The notes: generated from the letters alone by a model not told the origin. A DNA stretch of 43,620 bases from Gammaproteobacteria bacterium (GCA_021772935.1 JAJFLA010000048.1:1-43620), one strand, 5' to 3'; counted from the first letter of the stretch, positions 1 through 8,846 are shown. Program-made: numbers and translations.

Positions 1-213
1 TAGCTAGCTATGGCCTACAGGGACGTAGGTCAGGGGCGTGAGCAGGATGCGGAAGCTTTACGTGCGATTCGCGCCTCGCCTAAAAGCGCCTACTGTTGGT
101 GAAGCTAAACATTTTGGACGCAAGATACGATCTCATGAATAGATTAGAGGTTCCTTAGGTTAACATGCGTGCTTGTAACTGAACTCTGTTGCCATAGGTT
201 ATTTGTCCGGCTC
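1..213. other. Upstream region, no confident gene
   Basis: A 30-codon open frame runs from ATG at 10 to TGA at 102 (begins MAYRDVGQGR, ends SPKSAYCW), but the same frame has a stop at position 1 and I do not recognise the peptide. It could be the tail of a decayed gene or chance. The remainder to 213 should contain the promoter of the methyltransferase gene that follows; I see no clear -35/-10 pair or strong Shine-Dalgarno. Confidence 0.3.
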
Positions 214-1344
214 ATGTCTGAAACCCGCTTGATCACATCTGTTGCTGAAATTGAACTGCGTCGTTACCCGGTACGCAAACAGGAGCTTCTGCGTGCCTGG
301 GATGCCGCCGATGAATACCTGTTGCATAAGCTGTCACAGCAGAACCTGCCTCAACAACAAACCTTGATAGTGAATGACAGCTTTGGTGCCTTGGCCGTTG
401 CCTTGCACCAACTGTCACCGGTTGTTTGGTCGGATTCGTGGTTGGCACACCAGGCCTTGCGCGAAAACCTGCGACGCAATGCTTGTGATCCCGAAAGTGT
501 GAGGATTCTGCCGAGTACGCATACCCCTGATGAATCACCAGCTTTGGTGTTGTTAAAGGTGCCGAAATCCCTGGCTTTCTTCGAAGACCAGTTGATCCGA
601 TTGAAACCCTTGTTAACGCAGCACAGCCGGGTTTTGGTCGGTGGTATGGTGAAAACGATGCCGTCCTCGCTGTGGAAAATGCTGGAGAGAATCATTGGCC
701 CCACCGAAACAAGCCTGGCGCAGAAAAAAGCACGCCTGATCGAAGTGAGCGTAGACCCTAAGCTGCCCTTACCTGAAAACCCTTATCCTAAACGTTGGAG
801 TCTCGAAGGCACGGCGTTCGAGATTATTAATCAATCCAACGTGTTTTCACGCGAGCACCTGGATATCGGTACACGCTTGCTGTTGCAGCATCTTCCACAG
901 ACTGAAGGACGGCGGGAGATCATCGATCTTGGTTGTGGCAATGGTGTGCTCGGTTTGATGGCTGCACAGCAGAATCCTGAAGCCAAATTGTATTTCGTCG
1001 ATGAATCCTACATGGCAATTGCTTCCACGCGTGCAAATACCCAGCAACTTGATGCCAGCTTGCAGTGTGCTGAATTTCACCTCGGTAACGGCTTGGCAGA
1101 ATTTGATAAAGATGCAGCGGGCCTGATTCTGTGCAATCCTCCATTTCACCAATCGCACGCGATAGGGGCCTCGGTGGCATTGTCGATGTTTGAACAATCT
1201 GCACGCGTCTTATGTGATGGCGGCGAGCTGTGGGTGGTGGGCAACCGTCATCTGGATTATCACTTCAAGCTCAGGCGTTGGTTCAACTCGGTGGATGTGG
1301 TGGCCTCAAATAAGAAGTTTGTGATTTTGAGAGCGATACTATGA
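214..1344 (+). CDS. rlmG: 23S rRNA (guanine-N2)-methyltransferase, RlmG type
   Basis: Predicted SAM-dependent methyltransferase that makes N2-methylguanosine in large-subunit rRNA (RlmG modifies G1835 in E. coli). The 376-residue product, counted from ATG 214, is close to E. coli RlmG (378). The N-terminal half (about 1-190) is the degenerate methyltransferase-like domain typical of RlmG/RsmC. The C-terminal half has SAM motif I, IIDLGCGNG (about 236-244), and the catalytic NPPF motif of N2-guanine methyltransferases (about 308-311), followed by H-Q-S-H. An in-frame ATG at 169 would add 15 residues (MLVTELCCHRLFVRL) not expected in the family, so 214 is preferred. RsmC is the alternative, but it is shorter (about 343). 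The gene stands alone; the next segment begins a repeat-bounded region. Confidence 0.85.
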   Translation: MSETRLITSVAEIELRRYPVRKQELLRAWDAADEYLLHKLSQQNLPQQQTLIVNDSFGALAVALHQLSPVVWSDSWLAHQALRENLRRNACDPESVRILPSTHTPDESPALVLLKVPKSLAFFEDQLIRLKPLLTQHSRVLVGGMVKTMPSSLWKMLERIIGPTETSLAQKKARLIEVSVDPKLPLPENPYPKRWSLEGTAFEIINQSNVFSREHLDIGTRLLLQHLPQTEGRREIIDLGCGNGVLGLMAAQQNPEAKLYFVDESYMAIASTRANTQQLDASLQCAEFHLGNGLAEFDKDAAGLILCNPPFHQSHAIGASVALSMFEQSARVLCDGGELWVVGNRHLDYHFKLRRWFNSVDVVASNKKFVILRAIL

Positions 1345-1390
1345 TCAATATTGTGCACTGTTGATCACGCCAATGCACACAGGAGTGACA

Positions 1391-1450
1391 ATGAGTTTGC
1401 CTTACAAAATCACGAAGAAACCTAAATCAAAAACAGGTTCGACGTCATGA
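1391..1450 (+). other. Short ORF behind a good ribosome binding site, possible gene remnant
   Basis: An AGGAG at 1381-1385 sits 5 bases before ATG 1391, which opens a 19-codon frame (MSLPYKITKKPKSKTGSTS) ending at TGA 1450. The SD quality suggests a real translation start, but the frame is tiny and ends 27 bases before direct repeat copy A at 1477. It may be the 5' remnant of a gene truncated when the neighbouring segment arrived, or a small peptide. I do not recognise it. Confidence 0.25.
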
Positions 1451-1476
1451 GCTACCGAAATAATCCTGTGTGGCGG

Positions 1477-1610
1477 CAAATAACACTCTTGTATTAAAGG
1501 TTCTTTACCATTTTGATAACTACGTTGTCTGCACCATTCGCGGCGACATGGGTTTCACGATTCACTTCGACATATCCTCGTGCAAGATAAAGTGGCTCAC
1601 CTGGTATGGT
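1477..1610. repeat. 134-bp direct repeat, copy A
   Basis: Copy of 6531-6664 in the same orientation, offset exactly 5,054 bp. By eye there are three mismatches (at 1491 and two in the 1530-1545 interval) and no indels. The repeat comprises the last ~117 bp of a GNAT gene on the minus strand plus 17 bp beyond its stop codon. Similarity stops abruptly at 1611; to the left only a short gtgtgt patch is shared. Confidence 0.9.
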
Positions 1611-1688
1611 TGCCATTCGGGCCGGATACATTTTGGCCCCTTTTCCTTGTTTCTCGATAAAGTGTTCTTTTGGCGGGACAGCAGACAC
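1494..1688 (-). pseudogene. GNAT acetyltransferase C-terminal fragment fused to unrelated sequence
   Basis: The last 38 residues of this 64-codon frame (from TIPGEPLYLARGYVEV to the C-terminus KNL) are the C-terminus of the intact GNAT protein encoded at 6548-7096, including the same stop codon. The part before this junction (ending KMYPARMA) does not match the intact gene and is bounded upstream by an in-frame TAG. There is no catalytic acetyl-CoA binding loop (the R/Q-x-x-G-x-G motif is missing), so the fragment cannot be an active acetyltransferase. The upstream portion looks protein-like but I cannot assign it. It is a by-product of the direct repeat at 1477-1610. Confidence 0.75.
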
Positions 1689-1746
1689 CTTACCGTAGCC
1701 CGGAATGCCCTAAGATGTGGATTCTGGTGCAATTATGGTGGCTGAA

Positions 1747-3906
1747 ATGATTAACAGACGAGACTTCATCCGGTTAGGGGCCGTGGGAGGTTTTGGTTTA
1801 ATCATCGGAATTCCGCTGCCCGGTCGCGCGACTGAGTCTGAATCGTCCTTGCACCCGCTGATACGCATCGGCATAGACGGCCGTATCACTTTGTTCGCTC
1901 AGAACCCCGAAATGGGCCAGGGTATCAAAACCGCGCTGCCGATGATCATCGCTGAGGAACTCAATGTCGCCTGGGATTCTGTGGTTGTCAAGCAGGCCGA
2001 CTGGGATCCAAGATTAGAAAATCAGTTCTCGGGCGGCAGCCTGAGTATTCGCCTGAACTACAACACCATGCGCCAGGCGGGCGCCACGGCGAGAGTCATG
2101 TTGCTTGCGGCAGCGGCACTGCAACTTGGCCAGGAGGTCAGTACGTTGACCACTGAGAATGGCTTCGTCATCGGTGCATCGGGCACGGCACGGCTGAGCT
2201 ATGGCGAACTCGCTCAGCAAGCGGCGACCATGCCAGTTCCCGACGAACCCGCATTAAAAGATACCTCCAAATTCCGTTTGATCGGTAAATCCGTCTCTGA
2301 TGTCGACATGCAGGCCATCATCCGGGGGCAGCAGGTCTATAGTCTCGACTTTAAACTGCCAGATATGCTGTATGCCGCTGTCGTGCGCTGTCCACATGCC
2401 GATGGCCAGCCCGAGTCATTCGATGACAAGGAGGCAAGAACGGTACCTGGTGTTATCGGTTTCCATCTGATACGAAATATCGATCATGGTGGTCGCATCC
2501 TTTTGCCGAACTGCCCCAACTTTGTATCCGGTGTCGCCGTTCTAGCAAGCAATACCTACGCCGCTTTCAAAGCTGCCCGCAAATTGAATGTGAAATGGCA
2601 GTTACCCGAGACACGCGATGATTCCAATGTCCTGATGCGACAATTTGAGCAGGCACTGGAGGGCGAACTCGAGGTCGTACGAAGCGACGGTGACATCATC
2701 ACTCCAGGCGTGGTGCACAGCATCGATGCAACTTATAAGCTGCCCTTCGTCGCACACGTTCCGATGGAACCCATGAATTGCACGGCGCATGTCAAGGGGA
2801 ATAGTGCCGAAGTATGGGTGCCGACACAAAATCCACCCATGGCCGCCGAGGCCACTGCAAAAGTCCTGGGTATCGAGCAGGAAAACGTGACGATTCACGT
2901 GATGCGCTCCGGCGGTGCGTTTGGCCGTCGTTATTACGCCGATTTCATCACTGACACCGTGCTGTTGTCACAACACTTCAAACGTCCTGTGAAAGTCGTC
3001 TGGACCCGCAAAGACGATATTCATTACGACTATTTCCGACCGTCCAGTGCCCAGCGTGTACGCGCCGCCACCGATGCTGAGGGCAAACTCAGCCACTGGC
3101 AGCAGCAAGTGGCAAGCCACCCGCGCGAAACCTACCTCGAACGTGATGGTTCAGTCGCCGAAATCGCCAACTACGAATTTCCGGCCGGCCTGGTTCCGAA
3201 CCTTCTATTCCAGTATGCCGATGTACCTGCGCGTGTTCCAATCGGACAATGGCGCGCCACCGAGCACTCGAGCAACGTCTTCGTCGTATCGAGTGCGATC
3301 GACGAACTCGCCCATGCGGCAGCTATGGATCCGGTGCAATTCTGGCTGACACTGGTTGGCAAACAGCAGTTCGTGCAAGTGCGGGAAGATTTCCGCTTCG
3401 ATGCCTCACGACTTAGGAAAGTCATTGAAACCGTGGCGGCCAGATCCGGATGGGGCACTGTCCTGCCAAAAGGCAAGGGGCGTGGCATTGCAGCAAGCTA
3501 CAATCAGGGTGCCTGGGTTGCCGAGGTTGCCGAGGTCACGGTTGGAAAAGATTCGCTCAGGATCGACAGGATCACGTGCGCTATCGACTGCGGCCGTATC
3601 ATAAATCCGCAAGGAGCCTTGAACCAGGTGGAAGGTGGCATTGTCGAAGGACTGAGCGTGGCACTCCACGGCAAGATATCCGTCAAGGATGGAATGGTGG
3701 AGCAAAGTAACTTTCATAACTATCCCTTCAGCCGTATCGACGAGATCCCGGTTATCGATGTTCATTTCATCAACAGCGACGATGCACCTCGCGGTCTGGG
3801 TGAAGGTCCGCTGCCGCCTGTTGCGCCGGCAATCTGCAACGCTGTTTTTGCGGCGACGGGGAAGCGAATCCGGTCACTACCGATTCAATACAAAGCCGGG
3901 GTTTGA
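1747..3906 (+). CDS. Xanthine dehydrogenase/aldehyde oxidase family, molybdopterin-binding large subunit (IorB-like)
   Basis: Molybdenum hydroxylase large subunit, most like the isoquinoline 1-oxidoreductase beta-subunit/periplasmic aldehyde oxidase group, which oxidises aldehydes or N-heterocycles. The start at 1747 gives MINRRDFIRLGAVGGFGL, a twin-arginine signal (RRDFIR), so export of the folded cofactor-loaded enzyme is expected; ATG 1735 is an alternative. Family motifs visible: the QNPEMGQG segment (about 49-56), GGAFGRR in the molybdopterin region, the DPVQFW segment, and the C-terminal GLGEGPLPPVAPAI, in which the Glu is at the position of the catalytic base. About 719 residues is a normal length for the IorB group. 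Unusual: no [2Fe-2S] small subunit and no cytochrome partner lies next to it, although the family needs an electron-transfer partner. It is followed one base later by a small exported protein, and both lie inside the direct-repeat-bounded segment. Confidence 0.85.
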   Translation: MINRRDFIRLGAVGGFGLIIGIPLPGRATESESSLHPLIRIGIDGRITLFAQNPEMGQGIKTALPMIIAEELNVAWDSVVVKQADWDPRLENQFSGGSLSIRLNYNTMRQAGATARVMLLAAAALQLGQEVSTLTTENGFVIGASGTARLSYGELAQQAATMPVPDEPALKDTSKFRLIGKSVSDVDMQAIIRGQQVYSLDFKLPDMLYAAVVRCPHADGQPESFDDKEARTVPGVIGFHLIRNIDHGGRILLPNCPNFVSGVAVLASNTYAAFKAARKLNVKWQLPETRDDSNVLMRQFEQALEGELEVVRSDGDIITPGVVHSIDATYKLPFVAHVPMEPMNCTAHVKGNSAEVWVPTQNPPMAAEATAKVLGIEQENVTIHVMRSGGAFGRRYYADFITDTVLLSQHFKRPVKVVWTRKDDIHYDYFRPSSAQRVRAATDAEGKLSHWQQQVASHPRETYLERDGSVAEIANYEFPAGLVPNLLFQYADVPARVPIGQWRATEHSSNVFVVSSAIDELAHAAAMDPVQFWLTLVGKQQFVQVREDFRFDASRLRKVIETVAARSGWGTVLPKGKGRGIAASYNQGAWVAEVAEVTVGKDSLRIDRITCAIDCGRIINPQGALNQVEGGIVEGLSVALHGKISVKDGMVEQSNFHNYPFSRIDEIPVIDVHFINSDDAPRGLGEGPLPPVAPAICNAVFAATGKRIRSLPIQYKAGV

Positions 3907-3907
3907 T

Positions 3908-4642
3908 ATGACATACCGCGTCCAAACACTTTTTTTTACACTGGTGCTGATGGCCATGATGAGCAATATCGCTGCTGATCAGGACATGGCGGGTGATCCG
4001 GTCGCAATTGCTGACGCGAGGGCCATGGTGGAGAACATGGGTGGCATTGCCATCTGGGCACAGCTCGAAAGCGTTCATTTCGTACACGAGTGGGACATCG
4101 TCAACCGCGTTGATCGTTACCTGGAAAACGAAATCCTGGACCTCACGGGACCGCGCTCCTGGGTCAGCATGAAAAGCGAGATCTACGATCGTACCCGCGC
4201 GTACAGCCCGGAGCATGGCTACTGGAGCGTCACCAACGGTGAGTTTTCCCGTGGCAGCGAAGAGTCTCTGGCGAATGCTATGGAACGTGCACCGTACAGC
4301 ATTTATCGCCTCGCGCGCTCGATCGCCAACAATGACAGCTCACTGCTGGTTCACTTCGGCCAAATCGATGGCATAAAAGGTCCTCCGGCGCTTGAGTTTC
4401 GTGACAGCAATAACGTGCCGCACGGTTGGATACTGCTCAACGCGCGCAAGGAACCCGTGATCTGGGCAACCACACAATATGTGTATGTATTCGGTCCCCT
4501 GGCTCGCTTTGGCAACCTCAGAGTACCGAATTGGGCCACCACCAGCAAAGGCCTGGTACGGTATGAAATGGTTTCCCTAACGGGCAGTGCAAAGCGCCCG
4601 GCCTCGAAACTGTTTGCTCCACCGGAAGGGCATGAAAATTGA
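3908..4642 (+). CDS. Exported hypothetical protein co-transcribed with the molybdenum hydroxylase
   Basis: ATG 3908 lies one base after the TGA of the preceding gene, so the two are almost certainly one transcription unit. The 244-residue product begins with a Sec-type signal (TLFFTLVLMAMMSNIAA, about 8-24). The mature part starts with an Ala/Met-rich helix, then strand-rich sequence with repeated Trp and Tyr. The spacing of segments such as IWAQLESVHFVHEWD and RSWVSMKSEIYDR is reminiscent of LolA/LolB-type lipoprotein-carrier folds, but this is only an impression. Function unknown; tight coupling suggests an accessory role for the oxidoreductase in the periplasm. A longer frame reaching back to 3689 overlaps the upstream gene and has no SD, so it was not used. 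Confidence 0.75.
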   Translation: MTYRVQTLFFTLVLMAMMSNIAADQDMAGDPVAIADARAMVENMGGIAIWAQLESVHFVHEWDIVNRVDRYLENEILDLTGPRSWVSMKSEIYDRTRAYSPEHGYWSVTNGEFSRGSEESLANAMERAPYSIYRLARSIANNDSSLLVHFGQIDGIKGPPALEFRDSNNVPHGWILLNARKEPVIWATTQYVYVFGPLARFGNLRVPNWATTSKGLVRYEMVSLTGSAKRPASKLFAPPEGHEN

Positions 4643-4750
4643 GAGTATAGGCAACATTAAAGCTATATTGCCAGAAATCTGCATATCTTGAACCTCACTT
4701 TAGATCAACTTTTTGCATGGCTCGTGCCGTTGCGCCAGGGTGTAGTTAAC

Positions 4751-6196
4751 TCATCGTGTGCAGACCACCTGTGTCATGGGTCCACAAAAGGACTGTTCGC
4801 ATATTCGTCTGTCATTGAGTGGCATTGTTGGCGGTTTGTTGCCAACAACCGTGTAGTCCACCGCGCGGAAATAACCACGGGTTTTACAATAGGCGTCCGC
4901 CGTGGCCTGGCCACACGGACCACCCCATTTAAGACAGTTATCCATAGGAACCCCGTCGACCATGGGATCATCGAAGGTGACTCCATTGCCTGATGAGTCA
5001 CCATGATCTGGTTCAAAGCCTTCGTCGCTCGCAGAGCCGGAACAGGTGCCCGTCCAATCTTTATTCGGGGTCCCGTCACAGTAGTTCCACTTGCCGTTAA
5101 AACGTGGTCCACGCGCTTCAAGAGTAGCTACAATACGACCCCAATAGTAGCTGCCGTCTTTGGCGGTCGAGCACTTCTCGTTCGAATCGGTCTCCACCCA
5201 GTAGCCATCGATAATGGATCCACGTAGCGTGCCAAGCACGCGACCCCGATCTGTACCATAGCGGGCGAGAATCCCACTGGTCGAGCCGCTAAAGGTCATC
5301 GACCCCTCGCTGGTACTGCAGTTCGATGGGATAGTGCTCGCTTTTTTTCTCGATGAATGGGTGCTAGGACTCCTGGCGTATTTTGGGTCATAGGATCCTA
5401 CCCCGGCACTTTTGGCTATTCTCGCGACTGCTGGACATAACCCTTCGTACACGGGCGGTGGGCTGTTCGGCTGCAGTTTTTGCAAAGCCAGAGCATCCCA
5501 CAGTCCAGGTTCTCCAAAGGAACAGGCGATTTTATGTGGTTCCGAATGCGCAACCCCATCCAGCGCGATCCGCAGGCCCAGATTGGCCGCTGATCGTATC
5601 TGATTGTTTGCGTCGCTCTGACGAGCATCGGCACGGAAGCCCGTTCGTCTGTTGGGAGCGGTCACAGTGGATACAATCGTCGCAAAACCACAATAGTAGC
5701 CAACGGTTAGAAAAAGTGAGTCGCAGGTTGGTTTTTTCTGAAATGAATCCGGTTTTGAACCGGAGTAAGTCTCACCCAGGCCCTCACCATAAGAGTGAAA
5801 AATGCCGTTGATCATTCTCTCCATGTGTTTGGGGTTGGCAGGTCTGGGTATGGTTGGTTGAACGGCGATTCTACTGGTCAGTCCCACCAGGATTCCATTG
5901 CGGCTACGAACCGTAGCGAATGGTTCCTGAAAGAGATTCTCCGCCGCTATCATTTCTGCAGTGGCGTTGGCCATATTGATTGCGATAGCCTCAACCTGAG
6001 TAGCAGGTATACCGTCCCGGAGAATTTCGCCAAATACGCTTTCCCGTGCTGCCGCCTGGCCAAGATTGATCCCCGCGTTCACAATATGAAATTGTGCCTC
6101 ATTGGCAATCGCGTCCTGCAAAAGCAGGGTATTGAAGCACAACGAACTGCCTGCCATAACGATCGCCTTGGAAACCCACATTACTTTACCGTTCAT
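4751..6196 (-). CDS. Exported cysteine-rich hypothetical protein
   Basis: Start chosen at ATG 6196, preceded by GAGGAG eight bases upstream (complement of 6200-6212); the open frame extends further but without SD. The 481-residue product has an N-terminal hydrophobic stretch (VSKAIVMAGSSLCFNTLLL, about 8-26) consistent with a signal peptide. A central segment contains GILVGLTSRIAVQPTIPRP. The C-terminal third is Trp/Gly-rich with many cysteines (CSTAKDG, KWNYCDGTP, CSGSASDEG, NCLKWGGPCGQATADAYC, RRICEQSFCGP, VVCTR). That tail resembles a small disulfide-rich extracellular module with the pattern GxPCGxxxADxYC...C....C, seen at the ends of various secreted bacterial proteins. I do not recognise the full-length family. 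It is the last gene before direct repeat B, and convergent with the preceding exported protein. Confidence 0.65.
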   Translation of the reverse strand: MNGKVMWVSKAIVMAGSSLCFNTLLLQDAIANEAQFHIVNAGINLGQAAARESVFGEILRDGIPATQVEAIAINMANATAEMIAAENLFQEPFATVRSRNGILVGLTSRIAVQPTIPRPANPKHMERMINGIFHSYGEGLGETYSGSKPDSFQKKPTCDSLFLTVGYYCGFATIVSTVTAPNRRTGFRADARQSDANNQIRSAANLGLRIALDGVAHSEPHKIACSFGEPGLWDALALQKLQPNSPPPVYEGLCPAVARIAKSAGVGSYDPKYARSPSTHSSRKKASTIPSNCSTSEGSMTFSGSTSGILARYGTDRGRVLGTLRGSIIDGYWVETDSNEKCSTAKDGSYYWGRIVATLEARGPRFNGKWNYCDGTPNKDWTGTCSGSASDEGFEPDHGDSSGNGVTFDDPMVDGVPMDNCLKWGGPCGQATADAYCKTRGYFRAVDYTVVGNKPPTMPLNDRRICEQSFCGPMTQVVCTR

Positions 6197-6530
6197 GGTT
6201 TCTCCTCGAATTTCATTTTGCGTACGTGTATTTAACCTCACCTTCCAAGCTTTAGTATAAACCGACCGGACCCCCTTTTCCCGGAAGTCCACGTACGCGC
6301 CGGTTATCCAATCTCCCACAAACCTCGAGAGGTTATCCGCTTGGAAAAAAGCCAAGACATCCACGTCTCATCAGAGCCAGACAGCATAGGAAATGATATC
6401 TGGCGGGAATCGGTGGCGCTTATGAGTATTCATCTACCGATTCTGTCAATTTCGACCAGTTAACTTGTCGATACCCCCTTGGTAATTACGGTTTTTATTG
6501 ACAGACATAAATGCCCGCCTTGTGTGACCT
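6197..6530. other. Intergenic region upstream of the cysteine-rich protein gene
   Basis: About 330 bases between the leftward gene starting at 6196 and direct repeat B. It should contain the promoter of the cysteine-rich protein gene. I see no RNA gene, repeat or convincing protein remnant here. The ORF extension upstream of 6196 (to 6364) lacks a ribosome binding site. Confidence 0.4.
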
Positions 6531-6664
6531 CAAATAACACTCTTTTATTAAAGGTTCTTTACCATTTTGATAACTACGTTGTCTGCGCCATTCGCAGCGA
6601 CATGGGTTTCACGATTCACTTCGACATATCCTCGTGCAAGATAAAGTGGCTCACCTGGTATGGT
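6531..6664. repeat. 134-bp direct repeat, copy B (native GNAT 3' end)
   Basis: Partner of 1477-1610. This copy is continuous with an intact GNAT gene, so it is the original location. Recombination between the copies would remove 5,054 bp and leave the GNAT gene whole. Confidence 0.9.
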
Positions 6665-7096
6665 AGAGCCTAGCTCAATCTTTTTAAACCCGGCACTACG
6701 GGCGGCGGCCTCGCCAAGATCAAGCAACAAGGTTCCAATACCTTGACGTGTCCAATCAGGATGGGTGTACATCGCGCGAATACGTGCTGCATCTACTGAC
6801 GGATCACTCAAACTATCATCTCGGCCTTGTGTGTGATCGCCGCCATAAAGCGTTTTACGTTTACCCCAACCGCCACAACCAATCATGATGGTCTGACCGC
6901 CACGTTGTGATTCAATTACAAAATAAGTTTGATCCTCGATCAATGTCCGATCAACCCCCATGGTTTCCTGAGCGGCTTCAATCTGAACGGCAGACAAGAA
7001 GGCCTTCATGTTTTCCGCAATTGAAGTCTGCATTAACGCAACGATAGCGGGAATGTCTGTTAGCTCAGCAATGCGATGGCTTTTTTTGAGTGTCAT
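6548..7096 (-). CDS. GNAT family N-acetyltransferase
   Basis: Predicted acetyl-CoA-dependent N-acetyltransferase of 182 residues, substrate unknown. The GNAT fold is visible: an N-terminal RIAELTDIPAIVALM strand-helix, a central strand ending in RAMYTHPDWTRQGIG (acetyl-CoA pyrophosphate loop R/Q-x-x-G-x-G, about 116-121), a helix LLLDLGEAAARSAGF, and the last strand pair KIELGSTIPGEPLYLARGY, where the Tyr/Leu-Tyr segment is typical. The 3' end (last 38 codons) is duplicated at 1477-1610. It is divergently transcribed from the alcohol dehydrogenase gene, with about 240 bp between them. Confidence 0.85.
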   Translation of the reverse strand: MTLKKSHRIAELTDIPAIVALMQTSIAENMKAFLSAVQIEAAQETMGVDRTLIEDQTYFVIESQRGGQTIMIGCGGWGKRKTLYGGDHTQGRDDSLSDPSVDAARIRAMYTHPDWTRQGIGTLLLDLGEAAARSAGFKKIELGSTIPGEPLYLARGYVEVNRETHVAANGADNVVIKMVKNL

Positions 7097-7333
7097 CTTT
7101 TATATCTCACGTTTTAATGAGCAAATCGGTATTTTACAAAACTATATTGCACTATCTTATTTTTAAGGTATAGAACCAGCTTTGAACAAGCCGCACACTC
7201 CATTTGCCTCACTTGGCTCGTTGATCCTGTTCGGTCTGCCTCTGTTCTTGGCCCCTTTATCACGCCTTTGTTGATTTTGGTTTTGACAAAGCACAAGCTT
7301 ATTGAAAATTGCTGCTCATTGGGGAATCAAACT

Positions 7334-8377
7334 GTGCGTGCCGTAGTTTACGAAGCATTCCGACAACCGCTTTCTATTCAACAAGTAGCTGATCCAATAC
7401 CGGACGATGAAGGGGTTGTGTTGCAAGTGATGGCTGCAGGGCTTTGCCGTAGTGACTGGCATGGCTGGATGGGACACGACCCTGATATTGTGTTGCCACA
7501 TGTGCCAGGACATGAACTGGCAGGCATTGTCGTGGCAATTGGAAAAAATGTTAAGCATTGGCAGGGTGGTGAGCGCGTGACAGTACCTTTTGTCGGCGGT
7601 TGTGGGGATTGTCCGCAATGTGTTTCAGGTAATCATCAGGTTTGTGATGCTCAGTTTCAAGCTGGATTCACACACTGGGGGTGCTTTGCGGAGTATGTTG
7701 GTATACAGCGTGCAGATATAAACCTGGTACGTCTGCCCGGTTCCATGTCTTTCGAAACCGCATCCAGCCTGGGTTGTCGGTTTGTCACATCCTTTCGCGC
7801 TGTTGTTGATCAGGGAGCGGTGCGCGCTGGGCAATGGGTGGCGGTACATGGTTGTGGTGGCGTGGGGCTTTCGGCCATTATGATTGCCAACGCATTGGGG
7901 GCGAATGTGATTGCAATTGATATCGGTGCACATCAACTGGCCATGGCACGTAAATTGGGTGCAGTCGCCACAATTGATGTGACCAAAACAGACAATGTAG
8001 TGCATGCAGTCAAGGAGATCACCGGTGGTGGCGCTCATGTTTCTATTGATGCCTTTGGCAGTCAGCAAACCTGTTTCAATTCGATTGACAATTTGCGCAA
8101 ACGTGGCAGACATGTCCAGGTGGGATTAATGACCGGGGAAGACCAACACCCTGTAATTCCAATGGGTCGCGTACTGGCAGATGAGCTGGAAATCGTCGGT
8201 AGCCATGGGATGCAGGCGTTTCGGTATTCAGAGATGATGGGGATGATTGGAGAAGGGAAATTAGAACCCGAAAAGCTGGTAGGGGAAAAGATCAGTTTGG
8301 AAGATTCACTGGCTGCCCTTGTAAGAATGGATCAATTCAACAATGTCGGCGTGATGGTGATAAACAAGTTTGACTAA
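7334..8377 (+). CDS. Zinc-dependent alcohol dehydrogenase family protein
   Basis: MDR-superfamily, NAD(P)-dependent alcohol/aldehyde oxidoreductase of 347 residues. The start is the GTG at 7334 (product MRAVVYEAF), preceded by GGGGAA; an upstream ATG at 7268 adds 22 residues that the family lacks. Catalytic zinc ligands are visible as C38, the GHE at 59-61 and C148 (SLGCRF). The structural zinc lobe has C90, C93, C96 and C104 (GGCGDCPQC...C). The Rossmann motif is GCGGVG (173-178). A -35-like TTGACA lies at 7283-7288, but I could not match it with a good -10. Substrate is unknown; the sequence fits the cluster with alcohol dehydrogenases acting on medium-chain alcohols. Confidence 0.88.
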   Translation: MRAVVYEAFRQPLSIQQVADPIPDDEGVVLQVMAAGLCRSDWHGWMGHDPDIVLPHVPGHELAGIVVAIGKNVKHWQGGERVTVPFVGGCGDCPQCVSGNHQVCDAQFQAGFTHWGCFAEYVGIQRADINLVRLPGSMSFETASSLGCRFVTSFRAVVDQGAVRAGQWVAVHGCGGVGLSAIMIANALGANVIAIDIGAHQLAMARKLGAVATIDVTKTDNVVHAVKEITGGGAHVSIDAFGSQQTCFNSIDNLRKRGRHVQVGLMTGEDQHPVIPMGRVLADELEIVGSHGMQAFRYSEMMGMIGEGKLEPEKLVGEKISLEDSLAALVRMDQFNNVGVMVINKFD

Positions 8378-8523
8378 CGGTCGCTTCCGCCTGCATGCAA
8401 AGCGCCAAGATAGGCTGATCCGATATAAGGCGCTGTAAGGTAGGCAATCGTCATCAATAGAGTCGACATTGACGCTATAGGCAACGATCCCGCTTTCGAT
8501 AGTTCTAGCTTCATTTTAACCAT
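8374..8523 (-). CDS. Possible small membrane protein (49 codons) or gene remnant
   Basis: A minus-strand frame from ATG 8523 to TAG at 8374-8376 gives [20 protein letters not shown], then a hydrophobic stretch [20 protein letters not shown] and the tail [10 protein letters not shown]. One transmembrane segment is likely (about 20-40). Its stop overlaps the stop of the alcohol dehydrogenase gene on the other strand. The SD is weak (CCAGAG). It could be a true small protein or the C-terminus of a decayed membrane protein gene. I do not recognise it. Confidence 0.3.
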   Translation of the reverse strand: MVKMKLELSKAGSLPIASMSTLLMTIAYLTAPYIGSAYLGALHAGGSDR

Positions 8524-8846
8524 CACTCTGGCCAACAGTTGGTTTGGAAAAGTTGATTGAATTCACTGGGTTTGTTGAAAGTTTTATTTTGAACGAATTC
8601 AGTTGCGGATAGGGAGCTAATGTTTAACAAGAGAAACACCATACAGATCATCTGTTGTCGGGGTTCTGATTTCTGCGATTGCATGACAAACTTCTAAACC
8701 ACCAGAACTGGCCTGAGTGAAAACTATATTAAGACCAATTCTGCTAATTTGAAAGTGAAAAAAGGTGAGAGGATCAGAGTAAGCTTCAATAAAATGAAAC
8801 CGTAGTAAAGTAGTTTTTGAACCAGAACACAATTTCGGGCAAATTT
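8524..8846. other. Intergenic region with a possible gene remnant on the minus strand
   Basis: A 71-codon minus-strand frame (8617-8832; contains FHFQISRIGLNIVFTQASSG and ends DDLYGVSLVKH) has a protein-like composition, but no SD and no family I recognise. It may be a fragment of a lost gene. The region also has to hold the promoter of the ceramidase-like gene starting at 8847. Confidence 0.2.
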
